Assembly (NCBI GenBank): GCA_017520425.1
Contig: JAFXFO010000034.1
Coordinates: forward strand, 57,419-121,418
Length of the DNA stretch: 64,000 nucleotides
Source of the DNA: Lachnospiraceae bacterium
Lineage (GTDB): Bacteria > Bacillota > Clostridia > Lachnospirales > Lachnospiraceae
Direction: 5' to 3'
How positions within the stretch are numbered: position 1 is the stretch's first letter; the number at the start of each line of letters is the position of its first letter. The position numbers were made by a program, and so were the translations under genes. Positions 1 through 8,493 of this stretch are shown one piece after another. The notes beneath the pieces were generated by a model. It saw only the letters and a program-made list of their open reading frames with translations. It did not search any database and was not told the DNA's origin.

Positions 1-20
1 ACAAAGCAATAAGCTTTTAC

Positions 21-26
21 TATAAT
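21..26 (+). promoter_or_regulatory. Probable -10 box for pyrF
   Basis: A perfect TATAAT lies 110 bases ahead of the pyrF start. Its -35 box would fall at or before the first base of the window, so only the -10 can be seen. The long leader contains two hairpins. Confidence 0.45.
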
Positions 27-41
27 ATGGAACGATAATGC

Positions 42-100
42 GAAAAATCAAAGATTTTTCACTTCCTATTGGGGCAGTATCACAAGCACGGCTTGTGATA
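42..100 (+). promoter_or_regulatory. Two leader hairpins ahead of pyrF
   Basis: An 8-bp stem (GAAAAATC/GATTTTTC, loop AAA, 42-60) is followed by a perfect 10-bp stem (TATCACAAGC/GCTTGTGATA, loop ACG, 78-100). The second ends 35 bases before the pyrF ATG. Neither has a T-run, so they are not plain terminators; an operator or leader RNA structure is possible. Confidence 0.4.
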
Positions 101-135
101 TGCACGGGTATAAAATAGAAAAGGATGGGCAAAGC

Positions 136-1059
136 ATGATTAACAAATTAGTAGAAAAGATCAAAAAAACCAATGCACCGATAGTAGTAGGTCTGGATCC
201 GATGATGAAGTTTATTCCGGAACACATTAAAACTAAGGCGTTTGCAGAGTTTGGCGAGACCTTGGAAGGTGCCGCAGAAGCTATCTGGCAGTACAATAAG
301 GGATTGGTAGATGCGATTTATGATTTGATACCTGCAGTAAAGCCTCAGATTGCTATGTATGAGCAGTTCGGTATTCCCGGATTGGTAGCTTTCAAGAAGA
401 CTGTGGATTACTGTAAGAGCAAAGGTCTGGTGGTAATCGGCGATGTGAAGCGTGGCGATATCGGTTCTACCTCGGAAGCTTATGCAGTAGGACACTTGGG
501 TAAGGTTCAGGTAGGCAGCAATTCTTTCTACGGATTTGATGAGGACTTTGTAACCATTAATCCATATATGGGAGCGGACAGTGTGCTTCCTTTTGTAAAG
601 GTATGTAAGGAAGAAAAGAAAGGTCTTTTCATCTTAGTAAAGACTTCTAATCCCAGTAGCGGAGACTTCCAGGACAGATTGATTGACGGTAAGCCCCTGT
701 ATGAGCATGTGGGTGAAAAGGTGGCTGAATGGGGTGCGGATCATATGGGAGATTCCTACAGCTACATCGGTGCCGTAGTAGGAGCTACATATCCGGAACA
801 GGGTAAAATCTTACGTAAGGTAATGCCCAAGTCCTTTATTCTGGTGCCAGGTTATGGTGCACAGGGCGGTAAAGGTGCTGATTTGGTACATTTCTTTGAT
901 GAAGATGGTCTGGGTGCTATCGTAAACTCTTCCAGAGGAATCATTGCGGCTTATCAGCAGGAGAAGTACGCTTCTTATGGTGATACCGGCTATGCAGATG
1001 CGGCGAGAGCAGCAGTACTGGATATGAGAGAGGATATTGCCGGAGCATTGTGTAAGTAA
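136..1059 (+). CDS. pyrF: Orotidine 5'-phosphate decarboxylase
   Basis: Decarboxylates OMP to UMP, the last step of de novo pyrimidine synthesis, in the cytosol. The 307-residue protein opens with IVVGLDP and carries VIGDVKRGDIG near residue 100, which holds the catalytic Asp-Lys-Asp cluster of the family. The length and the late VPGYGAQGG phosphate-binding segment match the longer PyrF type 2 subfamily. The ATG at 136 is preferred over the in-frame ATG at 100 because AGAAAAGGA lies about 10 bases ahead and the alignable protein begins MINKLVEK. It is followed by its own terminator, so it appears monocistronic here; pyrE is 26 kb away. Confidence 0.96.
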   Translation: MINKLVEKIKKTNAPIVVGLDPMMKFIPEHIKTKAFAEFGETLEGAAEAIWQYNKGLVDAIYDLIPAVKPQIAMYEQFGIPGLVAFKKTVDYCKSKGLVVIGDVKRGDIGSTSEAYAVGHLGKVQVGSNSFYGFDEDFVTINPYMGADSVLPFVKVCKEEKKGLFILVKTSNPSSGDFQDRLIDGKPLYEHVGEKVAEWGADHMGDSYSYIGAVVGATYPEQGKILRKVMPKSFILVPGYGAQGGKGADLVHFFDEDGLGAIVNSSRGIIAAYQQEKYASYGDTGYADAARAAVLDMREDIAGALCK

Positions 1060-1070
1060 ATAGAAATAAT

Positions 1071-1109
1071 AAACCGTAGCATTCTTGCATGGGAAGGCTG
1101 CGGTTTTTT
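1071..1109 (+). terminator. Rho-independent terminator of pyrF
   Basis: Stem AAACCGTAGC / GCTGCGGTTT (one wobble pair) followed by a run of T, 12 bases after the pyrF stop. Confidence 0.85.
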
Positions 1110-1125
1110 AAATAGGGAGAAGGAT

Positions 1126-3222
1126 ATGAAAAAGATTTACAGCAGTTTTGTATTTGGGGATATGTGCGCAGTATATCTGTTGGATACGGATACGCAGATT
1201 TGCGGTGTTACATTGGTACCACTGGGGTATGAGAATCAGCTGGATTTAGAGGGCTGGTGGAATATAGAACCCACAGTACAGGTGAAGTTTGTGGGGGAAC
1301 CTTATCCGGATGGCTTTATTCACGGTCATTCCATGAAGAATAGTCTGATGTTGGGTGAGATTAAGTTTAAGGAGCAGTTGGTTGAGGGGGAGAATCCCTT
1401 GAGAATTACAACTATTTCCGAGGGAAATGGTATAGAGACCAGGCATATTCTGGAGTATGTACCGGGTGGCTTATCTCTGACCATGTATTCACAAGTGATT
1501 TCCCATCGGGAGGAAGTGGCAGAGCTGGAGCTTTTCACATCTTACAATCTTTGTGCTTTTTCTTCCCTGGGTGGAGGGCTACGGATGGAGGATTATGTGC
1601 TGCACCGTATGCTGAGTAAGTGGAGCATGGAAGGCAAGCTTCAAAGTGAGGAGTTCCTGGATCTGCATTTAGAGCCTGCGTGGCTTCGTATCGGTGCCAA
1701 TAGTGTACGTTTCGGACAGGTGGGTTCCATGCCTGTGCGCCGCTATTTCCCCTGGATGATAGTCGAGGATAAGAAGTTTCATTATAGTATCGGTATTCAA
1801 CTTTCGCATCCTGCCAGCTGGCAAATGGAGGTCTATAATAAGGACGAGAGGATTGCTTTGTCAGGAGGATTAGCAGACAGAGAGTTTGGTCATTGGACCA
1901 AGAAATTGGTGAAGGGAGAGGTGTTTGAATCTCCTAAGGCCACGTTAACAGTGGCAAAGGAAGATGTGGAGGGTATCAGTTATCGTCTTACCTCTGCCCA
2001 GTGGCCCAATCTGGAGCGGGTTCCGGAGGTGGAGAAGAGTCTTCCCATCATCTTTAATGAATATTGTACTACCTGGGGCAATCCTTCCGAGGAAAATATG
2101 TTGAAAATCATTGATGCGCTGAAGGGGCGAGGCATTCAGTACTGTGTTATTGATGCAGGCTGGCATGTAAAGGATGGCAATGACTGGTCCGATATCGGTG
2201 ACTGGATAACCAATGAAAAGCTGTTCCCCAAGGGATTAAAGTATATAGCAGATAAGATTAAGGAGGCAGGAATGCTTCCCGGGATATGGTATGAGATGGA
2301 AGTGGTTGGTAAGGATTCGGAGGTGTTTAAGCAACCGGAGTATTTGCTTCACAGAGACGGTTATCCCTTGCAGACCTGTTTCAGACGTTTTCTGGATATG
2401 CGAAAAGATAGTGTGCAGGAATATCTGGAAGAAAGAGTGATTCATCAGTTGGAGGAATGGGGCTTTGATTATCTGAAGGTGGATTATAATGATAATATCG
2501 GTATCGGCTGTGACGGTGCAGAGTCCCTTGGCGAAGGCCTTCGTCAGAATATGATGGCTTCTCAGGGCTTCTGGCGTAAGTTAGGCAAGAGACTTCCTAA
2601 CCTGGTCATCGAGAACTGTTCTTCCGGTGGACATCGATTAGAGCCTTCTATGCAGGCTTTGGCAAGTATGGCATCCTTCTCCGATGCCCACGAATGGAAG
2701 GCTATACCGGTGATTGCAGCCAATGTGACAAGAGCTATATTGCCTGCACAGAGCCAAATCTGGGCGGTGCTTCGAAAGGATGACGACAGTAAGCGCCTTC
2801 ATTACTCACTGGCATGTACATTCTTGGGAAGAATGTGCCTTTCCGGCGATATTTATGACCTGTCGGAAGAACAGTGGGGAGTCGTAGAGAAGGCTATGAA
2901 CTTGTATAAGAGGAGTGCCGTGGTGATAAAGTCCGGTCGTTCCTTCCGTTTTGGGCCTCATGTAAAGAGTTATAATCATTTGCAGGGTTGGCAGGCAGTA
3001 TGCCGAAAGAGTGAGGATGGTACTCAGATGTTGGTAGTGCTGCACAGCTTTGAAAACTGTGGCGAATGTGTGACTGTTGATTTGCCGGCGGATGAAGCAG
3101 AAGGCTGGAAGCTGTCTGAAGTATTCGGCAGAGAGAACTTGCAGGTGGATGTACAAAACAATCAGCTTAGCGTGCAGGGCTTAGAAGAGTACGATGGGGT
3201 GGTTGGTCTGCTTACTTGTTAA
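1126..3222 (+). CDS. Alpha-galactosidase, GH36 family
   Basis: Predicted intracellular enzyme (no signal peptide) that releases alpha-linked galactose from oligosaccharides such as raffinose or galactomannan fragments. At 698 residues it has the usual GH36 layout: an N-terminal beta-sandwich (about 1-290), a TIM barrel (about 300-600) and a C-terminal beta domain. Visible motifs are YCVIDAGWH, LKVDYN with the likely nucleophile Asp453, ENCSSGGHR, and SDAHE with the likely acid/base Asp520. The start follows GGGAGAAGG at good spacing. It stands alone between two terminators. The fold assignment is firm, but galactosidase specificity rests on family membership; related GH36 enzymes act on other alpha-galactosides or on alpha-N-acetylgalactosamine. 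Confidence 0.9.
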   Translation: MKKIYSSFVFGDMCAVYLLDTDTQICGVTLVPLGYENQLDLEGWWNIEPTVQVKFVGEPYPDGFIHGHSMKNSLMLGEIKFKEQLVEGENPLRITTISEGNGIETRHILEYVPGGLSLTMYSQVISHREEVAELELFTSYNLCAFSSLGGGLRMEDYVLHRMLSKWSMEGKLQSEEFLDLHLEPAWLRIGANSVRFGQVGSMPVRRYFPWMIVEDKKFHYSIGIQLSHPASWQMEVYNKDERIALSGGLADREFGHWTKKLVKGEVFESPKATLTVAKEDVEGISYRLTSAQWPNLERVPEVEKSLPIIFNEYCTTWGNPSEENMLKIIDALKGRGIQYCVIDAGWHVKDGNDWSDIGDWITNEKLFPKGLKYIADKIKEAGMLPGIWYEMEVVGKDSEVFKQPEYLLHRDGYPLQTCFRRFLDMRKDSVQEYLEERVIHQLEEWGFDYLKVDYNDNIGIGCDGAESLGEGLRQNMMASQGFWRKLGKRLPNLVIENCSSGGHRLEPSMQALASMASFSDAHEWKAIPVIAANVTRAILPAQSQIWAVLRKDDDSKRLHYSLACTFLGRMCLSGDIYDLSEEQWGVVEKAMNLYKRSAVVIKSGRSFRFGPHVKSYNHLQGWQAVCRKSEDGTQMLVVLHSFENCGECVTVDLPADEAEGWKLSEVFGRENLQVDVQNNQLSVQGLEEYDGVVGLLTC

Positions 3223-3236
3223 TATGTGTATTTTGG

Positions 3237-3276
3237 GTCCAAGGATTCCGTGAAAGGGGATTCTTGGACTTTATTT
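3237..3276 (+). terminator. Terminator after the alpha-galactosidase gene
   Basis: Stem GTCCAAGGATTCC / GGGATTCTTGGAC with the tail TTTATTTT. Confidence 0.85.
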
Positions 3277-3539
3277 TAGGGAAAGAGAGTACGAAAGCCA
3301 TGGATTGTTGTGGGGGGAGAAAATAAACTGAAAAAAACATGTAAACACTTCCAAATATACTACACAAAAAATGGTAAAAAAGTTAAATTCTGCATAACTC
3401 ACAAAAACGAAAACAACTTAATCGATTTCGACTTTCGTAAAATTGAACATATTTCACAGAAATTAAAAAAGTGAAATTATGCTATTTACACAAAAGGTGT
3501 TAATGTGTTAAGCTTAGTTTCGAAAAGGAGGTATTTACT
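3277..3539 (+). promoter_or_regulatory. AT-rich leader of the xylanase gene
   Basis: These 263 bases hold no gene. The tract is strongly A-rich and carries a weak cre-like element (TGTAAACACTTCCA, 3340-3353, two departures from consensus) and TTTCG repeats near 3426-3438. No clean -35/-10 pair with 17-base spacing could be picked out. It ends in a near-perfect ribosome site, AAGGAGG at 3525-3531, 8 bases before a GTG start. Confidence 0.35.
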
Positions 3540-6323
3540 GTGAAAGGTAAAACGATTGGGAAAATTAAAGCAGCAGCGTTGTCGGTTGCGATGTGCTTAC
3601 AGCTTGCAGTTCCTTCAGTGGATGTAGAAGCAGCACAAACATTCTATGACAACAAAACGGGTTACGAAGATGGTTTTGACTACGAGCTTTGGAAAGATTA
3701 CGGGAGCACAAGCATGACCATCAAAGGTGGTGGAAATTTCGAATGTTGGTGGGAGAACATTGGAAATGTCCTTTTTAGAAAAGGTAAAAAATTCGACTGC
3801 ACACAGACATATCAGCAGATCGGAAACATGACAATCAATTTTGGTGTTGATTATCAGCCGAACGGAAACTCTTACTTATGCGTTTATGGTTGGACCAGAA
3901 ATCCTCTCGTAGAGTACTACATCGTAGAGAGCTGGGGTTCTTGGCGTCCACCAGGAGCAAACTCAAAGGGACAGATTACAGTAGATGGCGGTACATATGA
4001 TGTATATGAAACCACTCGTGTAAATCAGCCTTCCATCGATGGAAATACTACCTTCCAGCAGTACTGGAGTGTACGTACTTCCAAGAGAAACAGCGGTACC
4101 ATTTCCGTATCTCAGCATTTCCAGGCATGGGAAAGAATGGGTATGAAGATGGGTAACATCTACGAAGTAGCTTTCAATGTTGAAGGTTATCAGAGTAGCG
4201 GTTGGGCAGATGTTTACAAGAATGAATTAAGCATCGGCGGTAATATCAGCTCAGGCGGTAACAACGGTGGTTCAGGTTCAGGCGATAATAGCAACAGTGC
4301 CGCTCCCGGTACTGCACAGGGAACCAGAATCGAATGCGAAGACATGACAATTTCAGGTCAGTATGCAGGAACAATTTCTTCTCCTTTCAATGGAGTTGCA
4401 TTGTATGCAAATGACGAATCTGTATCTTATACACAGAACTTCACCAGCGGAACCCACGATTTTACTTTAAGTGGTGCATCCAACGGTGACAATCTGGCAA
4501 GCGTAGATCTTTATATCGGCGGCCAGAACAAGGGTACCTTCTATTATGGTGATGCAAACCATGCAGAATACACCATCAAGAATGTATCTCACGGAACCGG
4601 TAACCAGAAGATCGAATTAAAGGTATCCGGCGATGATGGTACCTGGGATTTATATGCGGATGCATTGATTATCAGCGGCAATGGCGTTGGTGGTAACAGT
4701 GGCAGCCAGGGCGGCAACAGCGGTAATCAGGGTGGAAATACCGGCAACCAGGGCGGCAATACTTCAGGCGGAACCACTGCAAGCGGTGCAGTAATTGAAT
4801 GTGAAGACATGACCAAGAGCGGTCAGTACACCGGAAATGTATCAAATCCTTTCAACGGTGTGGCATTATATGCAAACGATGACTGTGTATCCTTTACCCA
4901 GAACTTTACCGGTACATCAAGTGACTTCACCTTAACAGGTGCTTCTAACGGCGATAACATGGCTAGAGTAGATCTGTTCATCGGCGGTCAGAACAAGGGA
5001 ACCTTCTACTATGGTGATGCAAATGTAGCAAACTACACTATCGAAGGCGTAACTCACGGAACCGGCAACCAGAAGGTTGAATTAAAGGTAACTGCAGATG
5101 ATGGTTCTTGGGATGCTTACATCGACAAGCTTACCATCGGCGGTCAGACAGCAGGTGGCAACACTTCAGGTGGCAATAACAGTGGTAACACTGATAACAA
5201 CGGTGGAAATACCGACAACAACAATAACAACAATAATAACACCGGAAACAATAATGGTGGTGCTGTTTCTAACAACAGCAGCATGGAATGTGAAGAAATG
5301 ACCAAGAGCGGTCAGTACACCGGTAATGTATCTTCACCTTTCAACGGAGTTGCATTATATGCAAACGATGATTCTGTATCTTATACACAGAACTTTGCAA
5401 GCGGAACTCATGACTTTACTTTAAGAGGAGCTTCCAACGGCGATAACATGGCTAGAGTAGACCTCTTTATCGGTGGCGAAAACAAGGGTACCTTCTACTA
5501 TGGTGATGCAAATGTAGCAGAATACACCATCGAGAACGTATCTCACAAGACCGGCAACCAGAAGGTTGAATTAAAGGTAACTGCAGATGATGGTTCTTGG
5601 GATGCATTTATTGATACTTTGATTATCAGTGCAGCAGGAACCGCAGGTGCAGGCAGCAACTCCGGTAACAGCGGAAGCAATAATAACAATAACAACAATA
5701 CCAAGCCCTCCGGCAAGATGGTAGCGTTGACCTTTGATGATGGCCCTTCCACCACAACTCCTTATGTATTGGATGTGTTGGAAAGATATAATGCGAAGGC
5801 AACCTTCTTCCTTATCGGCCAGAATGTAAACAGTGATACTGCATCAATTATGCAGCGTCAGGTTAACATGGGTTGTGAATTAGCGAACCACTCTTATACA
5901 CACCAGGATATGAGCGGCATGAGCGCAAACGATGTCAAGAATCAGATTCAGTGGACATCTTCAGCCATCAAGAACACCGTAGGTGTGGATGTGAAGTTCT
6001 TCAGAGCACCTTATCTGTCAACCAGCAATACCATGTTCCAGAATGTAGGTTTATCTTTTATCCAGGGTATCGATACCAAGGATTATGATAGCAATACTTC
6101 TGTAAACCAGAGAGTAAACAATGTTCTGAATAATGTTTCAGATGGTTCCATCATCCTGATGCATGATTTCCAGGGCAATAATGCAACTGTAGAAGCATTG
6201 CCTCAGATTATCGAAGGTTTACAGAGACAGGGCTATACACTTGTAACCGTAAGCGAATTGTTTGAGTACAAGGGAATCAACCCTAACCAGAGCTACAAGG
6301 TATGGTCTAATGTATACAACTAA
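3540..6323 (+). CDS. Secreted modular xylanase/acetylxylan deacetylase (GH11, 3x CBM36-like, CE4)
   Basis: Secreted enzyme predicted to cut xylan and remove acetyl groups from it. The signal peptide is residues 1-31 (ending VDVEA). The GH11 domain (about 33-235) shows [12 protein letters not shown] with nucleophile Glu125 and [10 protein letters not shown] with acid/base Glu215. Three near-identical CBM36/CBM6-like modules follow at about 262-380, 417-535 and 581-700; each has ECE(D/E)[13 protein letters not shown] and FYYGDAN. Gly/Asn/Ser-rich linkers separate them. The C-terminal CE4/NodB domain (about 725-920) has TFDDGPS (Asp733/Asp734), HSYTH (His784, His788), RAPY and ILMHD. The start is GTG with AAGGAGG 8 bases upstream. 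No dockerin or sortase signal is visible, so it is probably a free enzyme. A GH11-CBM-NodB architecture is known from rumen Pseudobutyrivibrio/Butyrivibrio; three binding modules is at the high end. Confidence 0.93.
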   Translation: MKGKTIGKIKAAALSVAMCLQLAVPSVDVEAAQTFYDNKTGYEDGFDYELWKDYGSTSMTIKGGGNFECWWENIGNVLFRKGKKFDCTQTYQQIGNMTINFGVDYQPNGNSYLCVYGWTRNPLVEYYIVESWGSWRPPGANSKGQITVDGGTYDVYETTRVNQPSIDGNTTFQQYWSVRTSKRNSGTISVSQHFQAWERMGMKMGNIYEVAFNVEGYQSSGWADVYKNELSIGGNISSGGNNGGSGSGDNSNSAAPGTAQGTRIECEDMTISGQYAGTISSPFNGVALYANDESVSYTQNFTSGTHDFTLSGASNGDNLASVDLYIGGQNKGTFYYGDANHAEYTIKNVSHGTGNQKIELKVSGDDGTWDLYADALIISGNGVGGNSGSQGGNSGNQGGNTGNQGGNTSGGTTASGAVIECEDMTKSGQYTGNVSNPFNGVALYANDDCVSFTQNFTGTSSDFTLTGASNGDNMARVDLFIGGQNKGTFYYGDANVANYTIEGVTHGTGNQKVELKVTADDGSWDAYIDKLTIGGQTAGGNTSGGNNSGNTDNNGGNTDNNNNNNNNTGNNNGGAVSNNSSMECEEMTKSGQYTGNVSSPFNGVALYANDDSVSYTQNFASGTHDFTLRGASNGDNMARVDLFIGGENKGTFYYGDANVAEYTIENVSHKTGNQKVELKVTADDGSWDAFIDTLIISAAGTAGAGSNSGNSGSNNNNNNNTKPSGKMVALTFDDGPSTTTPYVLDVLERYNAKATFFLIGQNVNSDTASIMQRQVNMGCELANHSYTHQDMSGMSANDVKNQIQWTSSAIKNTVGVDVKFFRAPYLSTSNTMFQNVGLSFIQGIDTKDYDSNTSVNQRVNNVLNNVSDGSIILMHDFQGNNATVEALPQIIEGLQRQGYTLVTVSELFEYKGINPNQSYKVWSNVYN

Positions 6324-6381
6324 ATAGCTTGATACTACGGGTCATTTGTAGAATACTCTTTGACCATTAGTTTCATTCCCA

Positions 6382-6421
6382 CCCCCTGCTCTAACTCCCT
6401 ATATGAGCAGGGGGAATTTTT
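6382..6421 (+). terminator. Terminator after the xylanase gene
   Basis: Perfect 10-bp stem CCCCCTGCTC / GAGCAGGGGG, then AATTTTT. Confidence 0.88.
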
Positions 6422-6441
6422 CGCGAAAAATGAAGCCGTGC

Positions 6442-6603
6442 TGTCCGGTGCCTAAAGTGCTCGTCGGATGCTTGCATACGAAAGATCGCCTTTAGACACC
6501 GGACAATAGGGCGAAGCCCGCGACCGAGATGAAGCGAGCAAGCTTGTTTGCGAGTGGAATCGAGGTGCCACGGCACAAGAAGGAGGTGCCACGGCAATAC
6601 AAG
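6442..6603. repeat. Intergenic palindromic repeat element
   Basis: A long inverted repeat (TGTCCGGTG-C-CTAAAG at 6442-6457 against CTTTAG-A-CACCGGACA at 6490-6505) is followed by a small GGGC-GAA-GCCC hairpin and then two direct copies of GAGGTGCCACGGCA at about 6561-6595. It is GC-richer than its surroundings and has no reading frame. It looks like a REP-like or MITE-like intergenic element. Confidence 0.5.
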
Positions 6604-6632
6604 AATATACATGAAGTCAACAATAAACTACA

Positions 6633-6661
6633 TTTACTCTTGCGTCCCTTCCGATTAGAAT
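6633..6661 (+). promoter_or_regulatory. Possible sigma-A promoter for the ABC exporter pair
   Basis: TTTACT (6633-6638) and TAGAAT (6656-6661) are separated by 17 bases, 58 bases upstream of the first exporter start. Confidence 0.4.
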
Positions 6662-6718
6662 AAAGACGTAAAATAAGAGAATGAAATAGTATATGAGGGC
6701 ATGCGAAGGAGGATTTGT

Positions 6719-8491
6719 ATGGAAACACAGAAAAGGTCCAAGATGGCCTGGCTCTGGGAAAATATGAAGGGTTATCGGGCGATTTACTTCATAGGTATTT
6801 TGGGAACCATTGTTTACAATGTAATGCAATTGACGGTTCCGTATTTTACGCAGATGATTATTGATATCTTTTTAACCGGTGATGAGGCAGCGGCCAATCT
6901 GGTGAATAAAAGGGATTTATTTTTCCAGCTGATTATTGCCATGGTTGGGTTGACATTTTTAAGAACCCTGATTGTTTACCTGGTGTGTATGGATGTGGAG
7001 CACGTATCACAGAAGGTATTGTACCGTATCAGAACCCATCTGTTTGATAAGATTGAACGTCAGGATATGTCCTTTTACAATACCTATCGTACCGGCGATT
7101 TAATGACTCGTGTAACCGGTGACCTGGATGCGGTAAGACATATGATTGCATGGGTACTTCGAAGCATTGTAGAATCCTTCTCGCTGCTTCTTGCTACAAC
7201 CGTTTATTTTTTCTATATGGATTGGCGGCTGGCATTGGCGATTCTGGCCATTGCACCTTTTATAATGGTTGTCATTGTGAAGTTTAGAAACAAGGTGGCG
7301 CCCAGACATAAAGAGTTGCGTGCGAAGCTGTCTCTTTTGAATACCGCAGCGCAGGAAAATATTTCCGGTAACCGTGTGGTAAAAGCATTTGCAAGAGAAG
7401 ATTACGAAATCAAGAAATTTGATGAGTGCAGTGTAGATTTTTCGCAGACCAATAAGAAGACAGCTTTAACATGGATTAGCTATTTCCCTTATATTGAAAC
7501 CTTTGCAAATCTGATGCCCATCGTATTATTGGTTGTTGGTGGTTTGTTTATTATGAATGGTCAGCTGACTATGGGCGAATATGTAGCTTTCTCAAGTTTG
7601 ATTTGGGCGGTACAGAACCCCATGCGTATGCTGGGTAATATTATGAATGAATTCCAGAGATTCTCAGCAGCATCTGAAAAGGTTATGGAAATTTATTATT
7701 CCGAACCGAAGATTGTGGATAAGCCGGAAGCACTGGATTTGCCGCAAAGATTTAGAGGTAAAGTGGAGTTTAAGAACGTAAGCTTCCAGTATGAGGACGG
7801 TAATATGCCGGTACTTCACAATATTTCTTTTGTGGCAAATCCCGGTGAAACAATAGCAATCATGGGAGAAACCGGATGCGGTAAGACTTCTTTGATACAG
7901 TTGATTCCCAGATTTTATGAGCCTACCGAGGGTGAGGTGTTGGTGGATGATATCAATGTAAATGATATGAAACTGACGCAGCTTCGTAAAAACATCGGTC
8001 TGGCTACCCAGGATGTTCTTCTTTACTCTGATACCATTGATGGCAATATTGCCTATGGTGACAGCAGTCTGACTAAGGAAGAGGTAGAAAAGTTTGCAAA
8101 GTATTCTGCAGCAGCCAAATTCATTACAAAGATGCCGGAAGGCTATGATACCATCGTTGGAGAACGAGGCGTAGGTTTGTCCGGTGGACAGAAGCAGCGT
8201 ATTTCCCTGGCAAGAGCCTTGGCAGTAAAGCCTGCCATTCTTATCCTGGATGATACCACTTCAGCGGTAGATATGGAGACAGAGAAGCAGATTCAGCATT
8301 CTTTAAATGAACTGGATTTCCCTTGTACCAAGATTATTATCGCACAGAGAATTTCTACTACCAAATTTGCAGATAAGATATTAATCATACAGGATGGCCG
8401 GATTTCAGAGTCCGGTACCCATGAGGAATTAGTGGCGCAGAAGGGCTATTATCATAGTCTGGTGCAGCTGCAGACAGGAGAGGAGGTATAA
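6719..8491 (+). CDS. ABC exporter half-transporter with degenerate ATP site
   Basis: First subunit of a predicted heterodimeric ABC exporter for drugs, lipids or peptides in the cytoplasmic membrane. Of 590 residues, about 1-320 form a six-helix membrane domain and the rest an ATPase domain. Walker A is GETGCGKTS from residue 383 and the signature LSGGQKQR is intact. The residue after Walker B is Asp512 (ILDDTTS) where Glu is canonical, and the switch residue is Gln543 (IIAQRIST) where His is canonical. These are the substitutions of the non-hydrolytic site in TM287/288- and BmrC-like exporters. AAGGAGG 6 bases ahead fixes the ATG at 6719 rather than 6701. The partner gene starts 2 bases after its stop. 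Confidence 0.93.
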   Translation: METQKRSKMAWLWENMKGYRAIYFIGILGTIVYNVMQLTVPYFTQMIIDIFLTGDEAAANLVNKRDLFFQLIIAMVGLTFLRTLIVYLVCMDVEHVSQKVLYRIRTHLFDKIERQDMSFYNTYRTGDLMTRVTGDLDAVRHMIAWVLRSIVESFSLLLATTVYFFYMDWRLALAILAIAPFIMVVIVKFRNKVAPRHKELRAKLSLLNTAAQENISGNRVVKAFAREDYEIKKFDECSVDFSQTNKKTALTWISYFPYIETFANLMPIVLLVVGGLFIMNGQLTMGEYVAFSSLIWAVQNPMRMLGNIMNEFQRFSAASEKVMEIYYSEPKIVDKPEALDLPQRFRGKVEFKNVSFQYEDGNMPVLHNISFVANPGETIAIMGETGCGKTSLIQLIPRFYEPTEGEVLVDDINVNDMKLTQLRKNIGLATQDVLLYSDTIDGNIAYGDSSLTKEEVEKFAKYSAAAKFITKMPEGYDTIVGERGVGLSGGQKQRISLARALAVKPAILILDDTTSAVDMETEKQIQHSLNELDFPCTKIIIAQRISTTKFADKILIIQDGRISESGTHEELVAQKGYYHSLVQLQTGEEV

Positions 8492-8493
8492 TT

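Noticed and set aside
4250-5700. Repeated Asn/Gly/Ser codon tracts that could be taken for a CRISPR or satellite array.
   Set aside because: They are linkers and homologous modules inside one intact reading frame; spacing and sequence are not CRISPR-like. No CRISPR array or cas gene was found in the window.
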